A DNA stretch of 64,000 nt from contig NZ_JAAAWN010000009.1 of the NCBI RefSeq assembly GCF_010500865.1, positions 95,616-159,615 on the forward strand, given 5' to 3'. The DNA is from Alteromonas profundi. Lineage in GTDB: Bacteria; Pseudomonadota; Gammaproteobacteria; Enterobacterales; Alteromonadaceae. Positions within the stretch are counted from its first letter, which is position 1, and each line of letters begins with the position of its first letter. The notes beneath the pieces were generated by a model. It saw only the letters and a list, made by a program, of their open reading frames with translations, searched no databases and had not been told where the DNA came from. The position numbers and the translations under genes are program-made. This document shows, piece by piece, positions 38,501-46,694 of the stretch.

Positions 38501-39498
38501 TAATCGAATGGGCGGATGCGCAGTTATGGGATATCCCTGGTACCAGCTTTAACTTCCAAATTTGGTACGATTACACTACGCAAGACTTCTACTATGTATA
38601 TGGAGAGATGAGTGACCCAGAATATGTGACAGTATCGGGGGCCGAAAATATCGCCGGCTCAGTAGGGGTTACCTTAGGTGCACTGACTGAAAACGGCCTG
38701 CAAGGTACACTACCTGTTGAAGGGGATGAGTTCGTACTTGGTTCTACCGCAGGTGAAGAACTGTCTATTAGCTATGAAGGTACAGTATTGCCAGTTAGCG
38801 AATATATGGATGATATGCTTAGCGTGAATGAAGATGCCAGCATCAACGCCAACGTTCTGGCTAACGATGAAGACAGCCTTATTATCAATAGCTTCACTAT
38901 GTCGTCGCTGTCGGGTAACTACCGAAGCTTCACACCCATTACTATTGATAAAGAACCGTTAGACCCTGCTTCTATCGTTATTTCTCAAGAACCAGCTAAC
39001 GGTAGTGTCGAGGTAAGTGAAGACGGTACTGTTACCTACTCACCTAACCCAGATTTCTTCGGTGAGGACAGCTTTAAATATACCGTAGCCACTGAAACTG
39101 TTGTTGTTGGTGAGGAAACCTCTGGTGGTGACGTTATCGGCGAGGCTACTGTAAATGTGGCTGTAGCAGGCGTTCAAGACGCTCCGGTAATTAGCGTGTC
39201 TGCTCCGTCCTCTGTGGATGAAGGTGAAGATTACTCTATTACTGCGTCGGCGACTGATGCAGATGGTGATGATGTAACCATCACTATTGAAGGTATGCAG
39301 ACTACAAGCTATTCAGGCACCGCGCCTAGCCATGAAACCTCACCGTCAATTTCTCTTGTCGTTACCGCTACTGATGGTATCGATACCACAACAGAGACAG
39401 TGAATATTCAGGTGAAAGATAAGAATGGTGGCTCTATGGGTTGGTTAGCATTATTGCTAACGCCATTTGCGTTCTTACGCAGACGTAAAGCTAGCTAA
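35533..39498 (+). CDS. Secreted subtilisin-like (S8) serine protease with PA domain and GlyGly-CTERM
   Basis: The 1321-residue protein starts with a signal peptide (about 1-23) and an I9-like propeptide. The S8 domain has Asp200 (VAVVDSG), His268 (GHGTHVAG) and Ser611 (GTSMASPHVAG). A PA insert (CSAYADNTVFNGAIALISRG, about 455-500) sits between His and Ser, as in large marine subtilases. Ig/fibronectin-like and cadherin-like repeats follow. The C-terminus has GGSMGWLALL, a hydrophobic stretch, then RRRKAS: the GlyGly-CTERM signal handled by rhombosortase. It is thus probably secreted or surface-held and degrades extracellular protein. GAGAACAAAAT precedes the ATG. A terminator follows. It is a single gene in a long promoter region. 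Confidence 0.95.
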   Translation: MKKTLLSTVIAASLAGSAFGAYAVNTQLSGHSVEQHNAIEAAFDKKNILANAIEVSNDQVRVIIQLQDAPMAQFSGVNPSMSSMAAQKSKKVNFQSSAAKEYGAFLKAQQQSLISTIQSFDPSFAADMSYTASFNGIAGLISKTALDKLSSLSNVKAVYPDTIHHAQMDASLDLIGAIETWEQLGGKENAGAGVRVAVVDSGIRPENLLFSGENFEAPDPDTLPTDDYCSEVADFCNNKLIVARSAEIVAGFDVVEGEYDSPLGFNGHGTHVAGTAVGNYGVTAERDGATAEISGVAPAAQLMVYKGLFATPADPTSSSGASSMLLSMLEASLLDGADIVNNSWGGGPGGSPEGSVYEDVFAAMKDAGVVTVFAAGNDGPVETSIGCPGCSDDVLTVAATTTDRLFANEVTIEGDTTIGSIPALFSVGNTAVVIESAITAPVIYAGEIDADNFEGCSAYADNTVFNGAIALISRGTCGFVDKVQNAQDAGATAVLVFNSEGRGEAPILMGGLSPDQTIPSLMLPATPGIALANLAAESDEPVNVTIGSEIVRTTSPDLADIMADFSSRGPNGDPTFLKPNIAAPGNNIFSGESPDAPGNIDENFSFKSGTSMASPHVAGAAALIKQMHPDWTADQIKSALVTSSIRDVLKEDALTPADNFDMGAGRLDLPRASTVELTYSDLSMVEADCFLTCDMSITVTNTSDADVSVDATAMFNDPAISASVTPDMATLAAGASAEITVSVDVTTASTGEWSFGGINWTDGDDTTTDYFIPIAIYPISSDDPTLFNTAVSASVASEGETVVTEAYASNQDLTGMISITGEIDNKYEINPASISATKNGNQQPVSYDAESNSLYWEGALNTATMSLTEDATISTTLTGGYLPMALLGVTPLTCSATCDDTSITLTGLPAMEYLGTTYTSMQISSNGFISMGTSSGSVSTPFAELLPNRSEPNNILAPYWTDFDLAGTDAGDAGAGNMYAALLGGGTLLVIEWADAQLWDIPGTSFNFQIWYDYTTQDFYYVYGEMSDPEYVTVSGAENIAGSVGVTLGALTENGLQGTLPVEGDEFVLGSTAGEELSISYEGTVLPVSEYMDDMLSVNEDASINANVLANDEDSLIINSFTMSSLSGNYRSFTPITIDKEPLDPASIVISQEPANGSVEVSEDGTVTYSPNPDFFGEDSFKYTVATETVVVGEETSGGDVIGEATVNVAVAGVQDAPVISVSAPSSVDEGEDYSITASATDADGDDVTITIEGMQTTSYSGTAPSHETSPSISLVVTATDGIDTTTETVNIQVKDKNGGSMGWLALLLTPFAFLRRRKAS

Positions 39499-39529
39499 GA
39501 CATATAGCTTTTTAACAAAACGAAGAAAA

Positions 39530-39562
39530 AAGGCCGCTTAACTTTAAGCGGCCTTCTTATAT
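39530..39562 (+). terminator. Terminator after the subtilase gene
   Basis: AAGGCCGCTT (39530-39539) pairs perfectly with AAGCGGCCTT (39546-39555). The plus-strand tail TTCTTATAT is only moderately T-rich; the minus-strand side has the stronger T run, but no minus-strand gene reads into it. Confidence 0.8.
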
Positions 39563-39724
39563 AAGGGGGGCGAAAATAGAAGTATAGCTTCACAAAAACG
39601 TGCATGAAATTGCACAATGTATAGACAACGTGTAAATGTTATGCAAAAGTAATATGTTTTCACACAAATTTTACATACTCGTTTGGTTATGGACTGACTC
39701 AGGCTTTCTTACACGGAAATTACG

Positions 39725-40945
39725 ATGGATTTGCTTTTAGTACCTAGTGTTAAGTTACTTAATGTAATAGCGCTTCTTGCAGGAGTAGCAACATTAACCT
39801 GGTCATTAATGGCTACCCCCCTACGGCTCTACCGCCTTGCCAGTAAGCGTTTTGCGTTGGCGAACGGGGTTATTTTTTGTTACTTTTTCGGCTATCAATG
39901 GCTTACCCCTTTCACAGGTGAGATAACTTGGCTTGTCAGTCACTTAGCGCTGTTTTTCTTTGCACTTTTATATCAAAGTGGCGTGCGAATATTGTTTCGT
40001 CATCAACGCAATAAAAGTGCGTTATGGTTAACCTTTATTTTTGCCGCTATTGCTATCTTTATTGCAAGCTATAACCCCCGTTCTTTGCCTATTGTTCTTG
40101 CCTTAGTGGCCTGTTTAACCGCGGCGGTGTTTTATAATGGAACCCGTATAAAACAGTTAGAGTTGAGAAAAGAATTTAGTCACGTGTCGTCTTTTTTATT
40201 GAGCCTTCCCGACTATGTGTTTATCGCTGTCGTGTTTTTTTCAAGCGCTGCATATATCGCCCATTTTTCAATGGAAAGTCATTCCTATTGCGCCCTTGAC
40301 ATAGGGCTTGATGTGTATTTATGGGTGGCAGTGGGATTAGTGGTGTTGATTAACGCTACCGCCATGACCGCGGCTATTATGCGTTTAGTATTAAAGATTA
40401 CTTTTCTTGCTGAACATGACCAATTAACAGGGTTACTCAATCGCCGTGCTATTAAAAAAATGCTGCAAATTGAGTGGCGTAAATTTCAGCTACAACGGGA
40501 GCTGAAAAAAGTGAACGCGAAGAACAAAGCACAGCCTGAGGCTAATTTCAGCGTACTTATGGTAGATGTTGACCATTTCAAGCACATTAACGACGAATTC
40601 GGCCATGACGCTGGCGATGCCGCGCTAACCTTTGTTTCGAAAAACCTTGCACAGTTAGTAAGAGAGGATGATTATTGCGCGCGCTTCGGCGGTGAAGAGT
40701 TTATTATTATTTTAACCAATACTTGCCACGAAACTGCGCTGGAACGGGCTTCAGCCATTTGCCAACACTTTGCCCAAACCCCTTGGCGAGAGGGTGTAGC
40801 CCCATTAACGTTAAGCATAGGGTGTGAAACTGCCATGAACGCCACAAGTATCGATCAGTTACTTTCTCGGGCTGACCGCGCGCTCTATCACGCTAAGCGA
40901 AGTGGAAGAAATAGAACCATCGCCTACTCTGCTTCCTTTGCGTAG
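39725..40945 (+). CDS. Membrane-bound diguanylate cyclase (GGDEF)
   Basis: The 406-residue protein has six to seven TM helices in its first ~215 residues and a C-terminal GGDEF domain. The active site is GGEEF (322-326), a functional variant. The substrate region DVDHFKHINDEFGHDAGD is intact, and the inhibitory I-site RxxD (RED-D, 313-316) lies five residues before GGEEF, so product inhibition is likely. It makes c-di-GMP from GTP in response to an unknown membrane signal. The TM sensor is not one I recognise by name. Its 3' end overlaps the convergent rmuC gene by 22 bp. Confidence 0.9.
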   Translation: MDLLLVPSVKLLNVIALLAGVATLTWSLMATPLRLYRLASKRFALANGVIFCYFFGYQWLTPFTGEITWLVSHLALFFFALLYQSGVRILFRHQRNKSALWLTFIFAAIAIFIASYNPRSLPIVLALVACLTAAVFYNGTRIKQLELRKEFSHVSSFLLSLPDYVFIAVVFFSSAAYIAHFSMESHSYCALDIGLDVYLWVAVGLVVLINATAMTAAIMRLVLKITFLAEHDQLTGLLNRRAIKKMLQIEWRKFQLQRELKKVNAKNKAQPEANFSVLMVDVDHFKHINDEFGHDAGDAALTFVSKNLAQLVREDDYCARFGGEEFIIILTNTCHETALERASAICQHFAQTPWREGVAPLTLSIGCETAMNATSIDQLLSRADRALYHAKRSGRNRTIAYSASFA

Positions 40946-42312
40946 TTCTTAAGCCCAGTATTAGAAAGTCGCTTATTAGGCTGTACTCCCATCTCTCTGA
41001 ACTTTTCAAGCTGCCGAACTATATTACCGCGCCCGCTTGTTAATTTGCTAATTGCCCCTTCATAGTGAGCATGTGCGGTATCTATAGATTTACCGAGTTT
41101 TTCAACATCACCCACAAAGCCAACGAATTTGTCGTAAAGTTTGGCTGCCTGCTCGGCTATGTGCTGTGCGTTTTGATGTTGATATTCGTATTGCCAAATA
41201 TTATTAATTGTTCTTAGCGCCACAAGCAGATTAGTGGGGCTAACCAGCATAATATTTTGGTTTAGCGCCAATGAAACTAAGTCGGGCTCTTCTTCTATAG
41301 CCAATAAAAACGCGGCTTCAATAGGGATAAATAACAGCACATAATCTAGGGTTCTAAGACTAGCAATGGCTTGATAATCTTTGGCACCCAGCCCCTTAAT
41401 ATGGCCCTTTATGGAATTTACATGCTCTCGTAAATATTGCTTACGTAACTCACTGTCATCTTCATTATAATAGCGCTCATAGGCTGACAAACTTACCTTC
41501 GCATCAATAATGACATCTTTATCGTTGGGCAAATGTACCACGACGTCAGGTTGTAAACGCTTACCGTGTTCAGACTGTGCCGAAACCTGGGTTTCAAATT
41601 CGTGCCCTTCTCGAAGCCCCGATTCTTTTAGTATTCGCTCTAATATCACTTCACCCCAATTACCCTGCTTCTTATTGTCGCCCTTTAGCGCATTGGTGAG
41701 TGCAGCGGCTTCTTGCGTTATCTTCTGATTGAGCTCTTTTAAACCTAAAATCTCTGTTTTAAGCGACGCTCTTTCCTTCCCTTCACGAATATGTTGTTCA
41801 GAGATTTGCTGCTTAAAACCTTCTAATTGGGTTTTAAAGGGGGCTAATACTGCTTCGATATTTTGCTTACTCTGGGTGTGATAGGAGGCGTTTTTTTCTT
41901 CAAATATTTTATTTGCAAGATTTTCAAATTGGGATTGTAAGCGTTGTTCAGCACTGTTCATCAATGCCATCTTCTCTTCATGGTTTTGCATTAGTGCATC
42001 GAGTCGCGCGCTTTGCGCTTCACTTTTGGCCACCACTTTGGTGTAACTTTGCTGCAGTGCTTGATAGGTCTCGTTAAGGGCGTTTTTTTCTTCCACCAGT
42101 CTATTGTATTGGGCTGCCTTTTCGTTAAGCACACCAATGTGATGTTGCTGCGTAATCTCACGCTGCTTACTTTGCTCAATCGTGGCTTCGCACTCATTAA
42201 GTCGCTGGCGTAGTCTTGCTACGTTTCTGGTTTGGATAAATAATGCGCATAAAAGGAAGATAAAGCCCGAAAAGGTTACAAGAATATAGGGATTGGAAAC
42301 GTCAAATATCAT
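40924..42312 (-). CDS. rmuC: DNA recombination protein RmuC
   Basis: The 462-residue protein has an N-terminal TM helix (about 8-26), a long coiled coil (about 30-210), then the RmuC domain with GNWGEVILERILKESGLREG, QPDVVVHLPNDKDVIIDAKVSL and VLLFIPIEAAF. RmuC limits inversion-type recombination at inverted repeats and has a PD-(D/E)XK-like nuclease fold. It converges on, and overlaps by 22 bp, the diguanylate cyclase gene. Fumarase lies upstream on the same strand behind a terminator, so rmuC has its own promoter. Confidence 0.94.
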   Translation of the reverse strand: MIFDVSNPYILVTFSGFIFLLCALFIQTRNVARLRQRLNECEATIEQSKQREITQQHHIGVLNEKAAQYNRLVEEKNALNETYQALQQSYTKVVAKSEAQSARLDALMQNHEEKMALMNSAEQRLQSQFENLANKIFEEKNASYHTQSKQNIEAVLAPFKTQLEGFKQQISEQHIREGKERASLKTEILGLKELNQKITQEAAALTNALKGDNKKQGNWGEVILERILKESGLREGHEFETQVSAQSEHGKRLQPDVVVHLPNDKDVIIDAKVSLSAYERYYNEDDSELRKQYLREHVNSIKGHIKGLGAKDYQAIASLRTLDYVLLFIPIEAAFLLAIEEEPDLVSLALNQNIMLVSPTNLLVALRTINNIWQYEYQHQNAQHIAEQAAKLYDKFVGFVGDVEKLGKSIDTAHAHYEGAISKLTSGRGNIVRQLEKFREMGVQPNKRLSNTGLKNYAKEAE

Positions 42313-42351
42313 AAGGATCGCTGCACTGTTATTTTATACAGCACTATAAAC

Positions 42352-42380
42352 AAAAACAGGTGCCATTGGCACCTGTTTTT
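42352..42380 (-). terminator. Terminator after fumarase
   Basis: AAAAACAGGTGCC (42352-42364) pairs perfectly with GGCACCTGTTTTT (42368-42380) around a three-base loop, with T runs on both strands. It lies 16 bp past the fumarase stop. Confidence 0.9.
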
Positions 42381-42395
42381 ACAACGAAATTATGA

Positions 42396-43925
42396 TTATT
42401 TAGACAAGGTTGCGTCTAAATCTTCAATTTTTGCTTTCCAAATCGCCGGGCCGGTTTTATGTGCATTAGCACCTGTACTATCAACCGCAACCGTCACAGG
42501 CATATCTTCTACTTCAAATTCATAGATAGCTTCCATGCCTAAATCTTCAAACGCTACAACCCGCGACTTCTTAATTGCTTTAGATACTAAGTAGGCCGCG
42601 CCACCTACCGCCATTAAGTATACTGCCTTGTGTTTCGCAATAGATTCAACCGTCGCAGGGCCGCGTTCAGCTTTACCTATCATTCCAATAAGGCCAGTTT
42701 CTTCTAGCATCATATCAGTAAATTTGTCCATACGGGTTGCTGTAGTTGGCCCCGCTGGGCCCACTACTTCATCACCCACGGCATCTACCGGCCCAACGTA
42801 GTAGATAAAGCGGTTCGTTAAATCAACACCCTCGGGTAGCCCTTCACCATTGGCCATCATGGTTTGAATGCGCTTGTGGGCCGCATCACGGCCTGTGAGC
42901 ATTTTACCCGATAGCAATACGGTTTCCCCAACCTTCCATTCTTGAATGTCTTCTTTAGTGACATCATCAAGATTTACGCGACGGGTGTTTTCACCCACTT
43001 CCCACGTAACTTCAGGCCAGTCTTCTAATTTAGGCGGCGTAAGTTCAGCAGGCCCAGAACCATCTAAATAGAAGTGCGCGTGACGGGTGGCTGCACAGTT
43101 AGGGATCATCGCAACTGGCTTAGAAGCAGCATGGGTTGGTAATGATTTAATTTTCACATCTACCACAGTGGTTAACCCACCTAAACCTTGCGCACCAATG
43201 CCAAGACGATTTACTTTATCAAAGATATCTAAACGAAGCTTTTCATCGGTCGTCTCTGCGCCACGCTCCATTAACTCTTGGATATCCACAGGGTCCATTA
43301 GGCTTTCTTTCGCCAACACGGCAGCTTTTTCTGCTGTGCCGCCAATGCCTATGCCCAGCATGCCTGGCGGGCACCAACCAGCCCCCATTGTGGGAAGCGT
43401 TTTTACTACCCATTCAGCAATATCATCGCTTGGATTTAGCATTACCATTTTAGATTTATTTTCAGAGCCACCGCCTTTTGCCGCAATCATGACTTCAATT
43501 TTATCACCTGGCACCATGTCTATATGTACAACAGCGGGCGTATTATCTTTGGTGTTTTTACGCGCGCCAGCAGGGTCTGCAACAATAGATGCCCGTAGGG
43601 GGTTGTCAGGGTTCAGGTAAGCACGACGAGTCCCCTCATCAACCATTTCCTGCACTGTCATATCGGTTTTATCCCAAGTAACGCCCATTCCCACTTTTAC
43701 AAAGCAGGTAACGATACCTGTGTCTTGACATAAAGGGCGCTTACCTTCGGCCGACATTCTAGAATTAATAAGAATTTGAGCCATAGCATCTTTTGCCGCT
43801 TGGCTCTGCTCTCGGTTATACGCTTCTTCAACGGCTTTTACATAGTCGATGGGGTGATAATAAGAAATGAATTGTAGGGAATCTTCAATGCTGTCAATGA
43901 AGTCTTGTTGACGGATAACGGTCAT
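42396..43925 (-). CDS. fumA: Class I fumarate hydratase (iron-sulfur)
   Basis: The 509-residue protein matches FumA/FumB-type dimeric fumarases carrying a [4Fe-4S] cluster. Visible motifs are RPLCQDTGIVTCF with a cluster cysteine, AKGGGSENKSKMVMLNP, MIPNCAATRHAHFYLDG with another cysteine, and the C-terminal beta domain with GEVVGPAGPTTATRMDK-like sequence (VGDEVVGPAGPTTATRM). It interconverts fumarate and malate in the TCA cycle. It is a single gene with its own terminator, and shares a 180-bp divergent gap with pabB. Cluster enzymes of this class are oxygen-sensitive. Confidence 0.94.
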   Translation of the reverse strand: MTVIRQQDFIDSIEDSLQFISYYHPIDYVKAVEEAYNREQSQAAKDAMAQILINSRMSAEGKRPLCQDTGIVTCFVKVGMGVTWDKTDMTVQEMVDEGTRRAYLNPDNPLRASIVADPAGARKNTKDNTPAVVHIDMVPGDKIEVMIAAKGGGSENKSKMVMLNPSDDIAEWVVKTLPTMGAGWCPPGMLGIGIGGTAEKAAVLAKESLMDPVDIQELMERGAETTDEKLRLDIFDKVNRLGIGAQGLGGLTTVVDVKIKSLPTHAASKPVAMIPNCAATRHAHFYLDGSGPAELTPPKLEDWPEVTWEVGENTRRVNLDDVTKEDIQEWKVGETVLLSGKMLTGRDAAHKRIQTMMANGEGLPEGVDLTNRFIYYVGPVDAVGDEVVGPAGPTTATRMDKFTDMMLEETGLIGMIGKAERGPATVESIAKHKAVYLMAVGGAAYLVSKAIKKSRVVAFEDLGMEAIYEFEVEDMPVTVAVDSTGANAHKTGPAIWKAKIEDLDATLSK

Positions 43926-44105
43926 GACATCCTCTTTTTATTTGGCTTTCGTGGTCTTAGCTTGCTAAAAAAGCGTATACTAGCGCATCTAAGTGCAACG
44001 CACCACGGAAAACCACCAGTCTTTAGCGCATTACAGGCGGTGTTGTAGTTTAGTTTGCGTTGTAATTGTTGTAATTAGAATAGCGAGTGTAGAGTCGAAA
44101 TTAGC

Positions 44106-45521
44106 ATGGCCCCCGCAAATCCCCTAACTATCACCATAAGCCATTATAAGCCGCGCGAGAAAGGCGTCGGTCTTGTTGATATATTTGCACGTATTGCAAA
44201 TCAACCATGGTCCATGCTGCTTGATACATGTGGTTCCACAAAAAGTGATGGCCGTTTTAATATAATGTTGTGGTCGCCGGCTAAGGTTATTACCGCTAAA
44301 AGAGGTGAAACTCACTTACAATGTATGACCTCAGGCAATACAACACGTTTACCCCTCTCCCCCTTTGAAGCAACCAATGCGTATCTTCATAGTGAAGTAG
44401 CTGAACTAACTATTAGTAAGCAAAACCATAGCTTAAGTGAACAATTACCGTTTTTGGTAGGGGTAGCGGGCATGGCTGGTTACGATACTGGCCGCTATTA
44501 TGAAGCGCTGCCGACAAATGCCATAGATGACTATGCAACCCCAGATTTTGCAGTAGGCCTCTATCTTCATTCACTTATCGAAGATTCTCACACAGGTGAG
44601 ATATTCTATTGCTCCACCGACGGCACTCATGTTCCCAACCTAGATGCAGAAAACCACGCTAGACGGGATAAGCATGTCCCCTTTGCCCTCACATGTGGCT
44701 GGCAGTCTAACTTATCCCCAGCTGAATATTCGCAACGCCTCGATGCTATCAATAAATACTTAATTGCAGGCGATTGTTACCAAGTTAATATGGCGCAACG
44801 CTTCAGTGCAAAATTTAACGGTGACGTGTGGGATGCTTATGTGGCGTTACGAAACGCCAATCAAGCGCCCTTTTCAGCCTATATTCAGTTACCCCAAAGT
44901 ACAGTTATTAGTATTTCTCCGGAAAGATTTATAAAAGTATCTGAGGGCCGGGTGGAAACAAAGCCCATAAAGGGCACGCGCCCACGCTTTACTGATCCGG
45001 CCGCTGACGCGGAAAGCGCCGCTGCGCTGTTGAGTGCGCAAAAAGACAGAGCGGAAAATCTTATGATTGTAGATTTGCTGCGCAACGATATATCGAAGCA
45101 CTGCAAGCCTCATTCAGTAGACGTGCCCCATCTTTTTGCGTTAGAAAGTTATGAAGCGGTACATCATCTTGTAAGTACTGTTGTAGGCGAACTTAACGAT
45201 AATGCTACACCGCTTGATTTGTTGGCTTCCGCTTTCCCTGGTGGTTCAATTACGGGGGCCCCGAAAATTCGCGCAATGGAAATTATTGATGAATTAGAAG
45301 TTCACAGGCGCAATATTTATTGTGGCAGTATTTTTTATATGGGCAGTCGTAGCGATCTTGACTCTAGCATTTGTATTCGCACACTATTGGCTGAAAACAA
45401 CCAACTGCATTGCTGGGCTGGCGGGGGTATTGTGTTAGATTCAAAGGCCCATGAAGAATATCAAGAAACCCTAGATAAGGTATCTAAAATATTGCCGGTA
45501 CTCGAAGATAAGTTTGGATAA
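44106..45521 (+). CDS. pabB: Aminodeoxychorismate synthase component I
   Basis: The 471-residue protein is a chorismate-binding enzyme: YQVNMAQRFSAKF, PIKGTRPR with the PabB-type lysine, FPGGSITGAPKIRAMEIID, and CWAGGGIVLDS. The PIKGT lysine separates PabB from TrpE (PIAGT). It aminates chorismate for p-aminobenzoate and folate synthesis, using ammonia from a PabA partner not present here. The Nudix gene follows after five bases, matching the pabB-nudL order of E. coli. The ribosome site is weak. Confidence 0.94.
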   Translation: MAPANPLTITISHYKPREKGVGLVDIFARIANQPWSMLLDTCGSTKSDGRFNIMLWSPAKVITAKRGETHLQCMTSGNTTRLPLSPFEATNAYLHSEVAELTISKQNHSLSEQLPFLVGVAGMAGYDTGRYYEALPTNAIDDYATPDFAVGLYLHSLIEDSHTGEIFYCSTDGTHVPNLDAENHARRDKHVPFALTCGWQSNLSPAEYSQRLDAINKYLIAGDCYQVNMAQRFSAKFNGDVWDAYVALRNANQAPFSAYIQLPQSTVISISPERFIKVSEGRVETKPIKGTRPRFTDPAADAESAAALLSAQKDRAENLMIVDLLRNDISKHCKPHSVDVPHLFALESYEAVHHLVSTVVGELNDNATPLDLLASAFPGGSITGAPKIRAMEIIDELEVHRRNIYCGSIFYMGSRSDLDSSICIRTLLAENNQLHCWAGGGIVLDSKAHEEYQETLDKVSKILPVLEDKFG

Positions 45522-45526
45522 ATAGC

Positions 45527-46099
45527 GTGACCCGAAGTGAGTTTTTAGCACAGTTCCATCATTTAAGGCAACCTTACAGAGAGCCCGATTTCCCGCTAAC
45601 GGCGGCAGGAAGGCCCGCCGCTGTGCTTATCCCTTTGCTCGACTATGGCAACAAACTATCGGTTTTATTGACCGAGCGTGCTCATCATCTTCGTCATCAT
45701 CCTGGACAAATTAGTTTCCCAGGGGGCGCAGTAGATGAGGTAGATAACAACGTGTTTGACGCCGCCCTACGAGAAGCAAATGAAGAAATTGGTTTACCCT
45801 ACGAAAATGTGGAGGTAGTAGGAATGCTTCCTTCGTATCGGACAATAAGTCGCTATAATATTGCGCCTGTTATTGGCTTTGTTAAACCTAATTTTCAAGT
45901 TGTTTTAGACGCTAATGAAGTAGAAAGTGCCTTTGAGGTCCCTTTAGCTCATGTACTTAACCGGAAAAACCACCTCATTCACACATCTCACCGCGGTAAT
46001 GCATCCTTTCCTATTTATTTTATTCCTTGGCAGGACAAAATGATCTGGGGCGCTACCGCTGCCATATTACGAAACCTTTCTCATCATATTCATCCCTAG
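45527..46099 (+). CDS. nudL: CoA pyrophosphatase (Nudix hydrolase)
   Basis: The 190-residue protein has the Nudix box GGAVDEVDN...ALREANEEIGL. Just upstream lies LRHHPGQISFPGG, the NuCoA motif of coenzyme A pyrophosphatases. These enzymes cleave CoA or its derivatives to phosphopantetheine and 3',5'-ADP. The gene follows pabB by five bases, a pairing conserved in enterobacteria. The final gene of the transcript is followed by a 12-bp inverted repeat without a T run. The accessory region starts directly after it. Confidence 0.92.
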   Translation: MTRSEFLAQFHHLRQPYREPDFPLTAAGRPAAVLIPLLDYGNKLSVLLTERAHHLRHHPGQISFPGGAVDEVDNNVFDAALREANEEIGLPYENVEVVGMLPSYRTISRYNIAPVIGFVKPNFQVVLDANEVESAFEVPLAHVLNRKNHLIHTSHRGNASFPIYFIPWQDKMIWGATAAILRNLSHHIHP

Positions 46100-46152
46100 T
46101 TATGGGGCTTTCTCGCTTTTATGTTCCCAGCTACCAGTAACGCCACAGCGTC

Positions 46153-46192
46153 TTTAAATCTATCGCATGATTCTATTAGAGATAGATTTAAA
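46153..46192. repeat. 12-bp perfect inverted repeat after nudL
   Basis: TTTAAATCTATC (46153-46164) and GATAGATTTAAA (46181-46192) flank 16 bases. There is no T run, so it is a poor intrinsic terminator; it may mark the boundary of the Rhs scar. Apart from this and the remnant at 46402-46560, the 46100-46630 stretch holds nothing I recognise. Confidence 0.5.
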
Positions 46193-46401
46193 TCGACCAA
46201 AAACCATAATTAATAAACGTGAACTTAATAGGTTGCAATATCCGTAATCTGCCGACTGTTAGCTTAACAGCGGTCTATCACCAGTGCTAATTTCAGGTAA
46301 AAAACTACGGATTAGATCCATGCTTTCAGTATGTTTTAAACTGAATTCTTTCTATTATCATCGTAAATTGTCACAGGGCTTACATCATGATGTACTACGG
46401 T

Positions 46402-46560
46402 TAAAGATTGGTACATTGTTTCTGTTTTTGATGATGAGGAATTGATCGGCAAAATCCTCTGGGGCACTTGCGAAGAAGTTGAGACTTACCGATTTTCACC
46501 GGGCAGCTATATCAGTACATCAAAATCGGCACGGCTTTTCCCCTGCGCAGATCACCCAAT
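46402..46560 (+). pseudogene. Coding-like remnant, small accessory-gene type
   Basis: One plus-strand frame after an in-frame TGA reads coding-like sequence through DWYIVSVFDDEELIGKIL and RFSPGSYISTSK, then degenerates. No ATG with a ribosome site precedes it. The pattern (WGT...RF..G.Y..TS) recalls small proteins of unknown function in accessory islands, possibly DUF6957-like, but this is a memory match without a search. A 3' portion seems lost. Confidence 0.35.
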
Positions 46561-46632
46561 TGAATTTGGCACCAAACGGATTTTTTCATTGAGGCGCTCA
46601 AATAGCCTTGAAAACAAAATTCCAATAGCCAG

Positions 46633-46665
46633 CAAAAAACAAAGCCCCGCGAGTGCGAGGCTTTG
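46633..46665 (-). terminator. Terminator after the first Rhs tip
   Basis: On the minus strand CAAAGCC...GGCTTTG forms a GC-rich stem with one mismatch, followed by TTTTTT (complement of 46634-46639). It lies about 30 bp past the stop at 46695. Confidence 0.7.
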
Positions 46666-46694
46666 GATTCAAAAACTATTACTCAATTTATTCT

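Noticed and set aside
43087..43620. 177-codon plus-strand frame opposite fumarase
   Set aside because: It is antisense to a well-conserved enzyme and has no family features.
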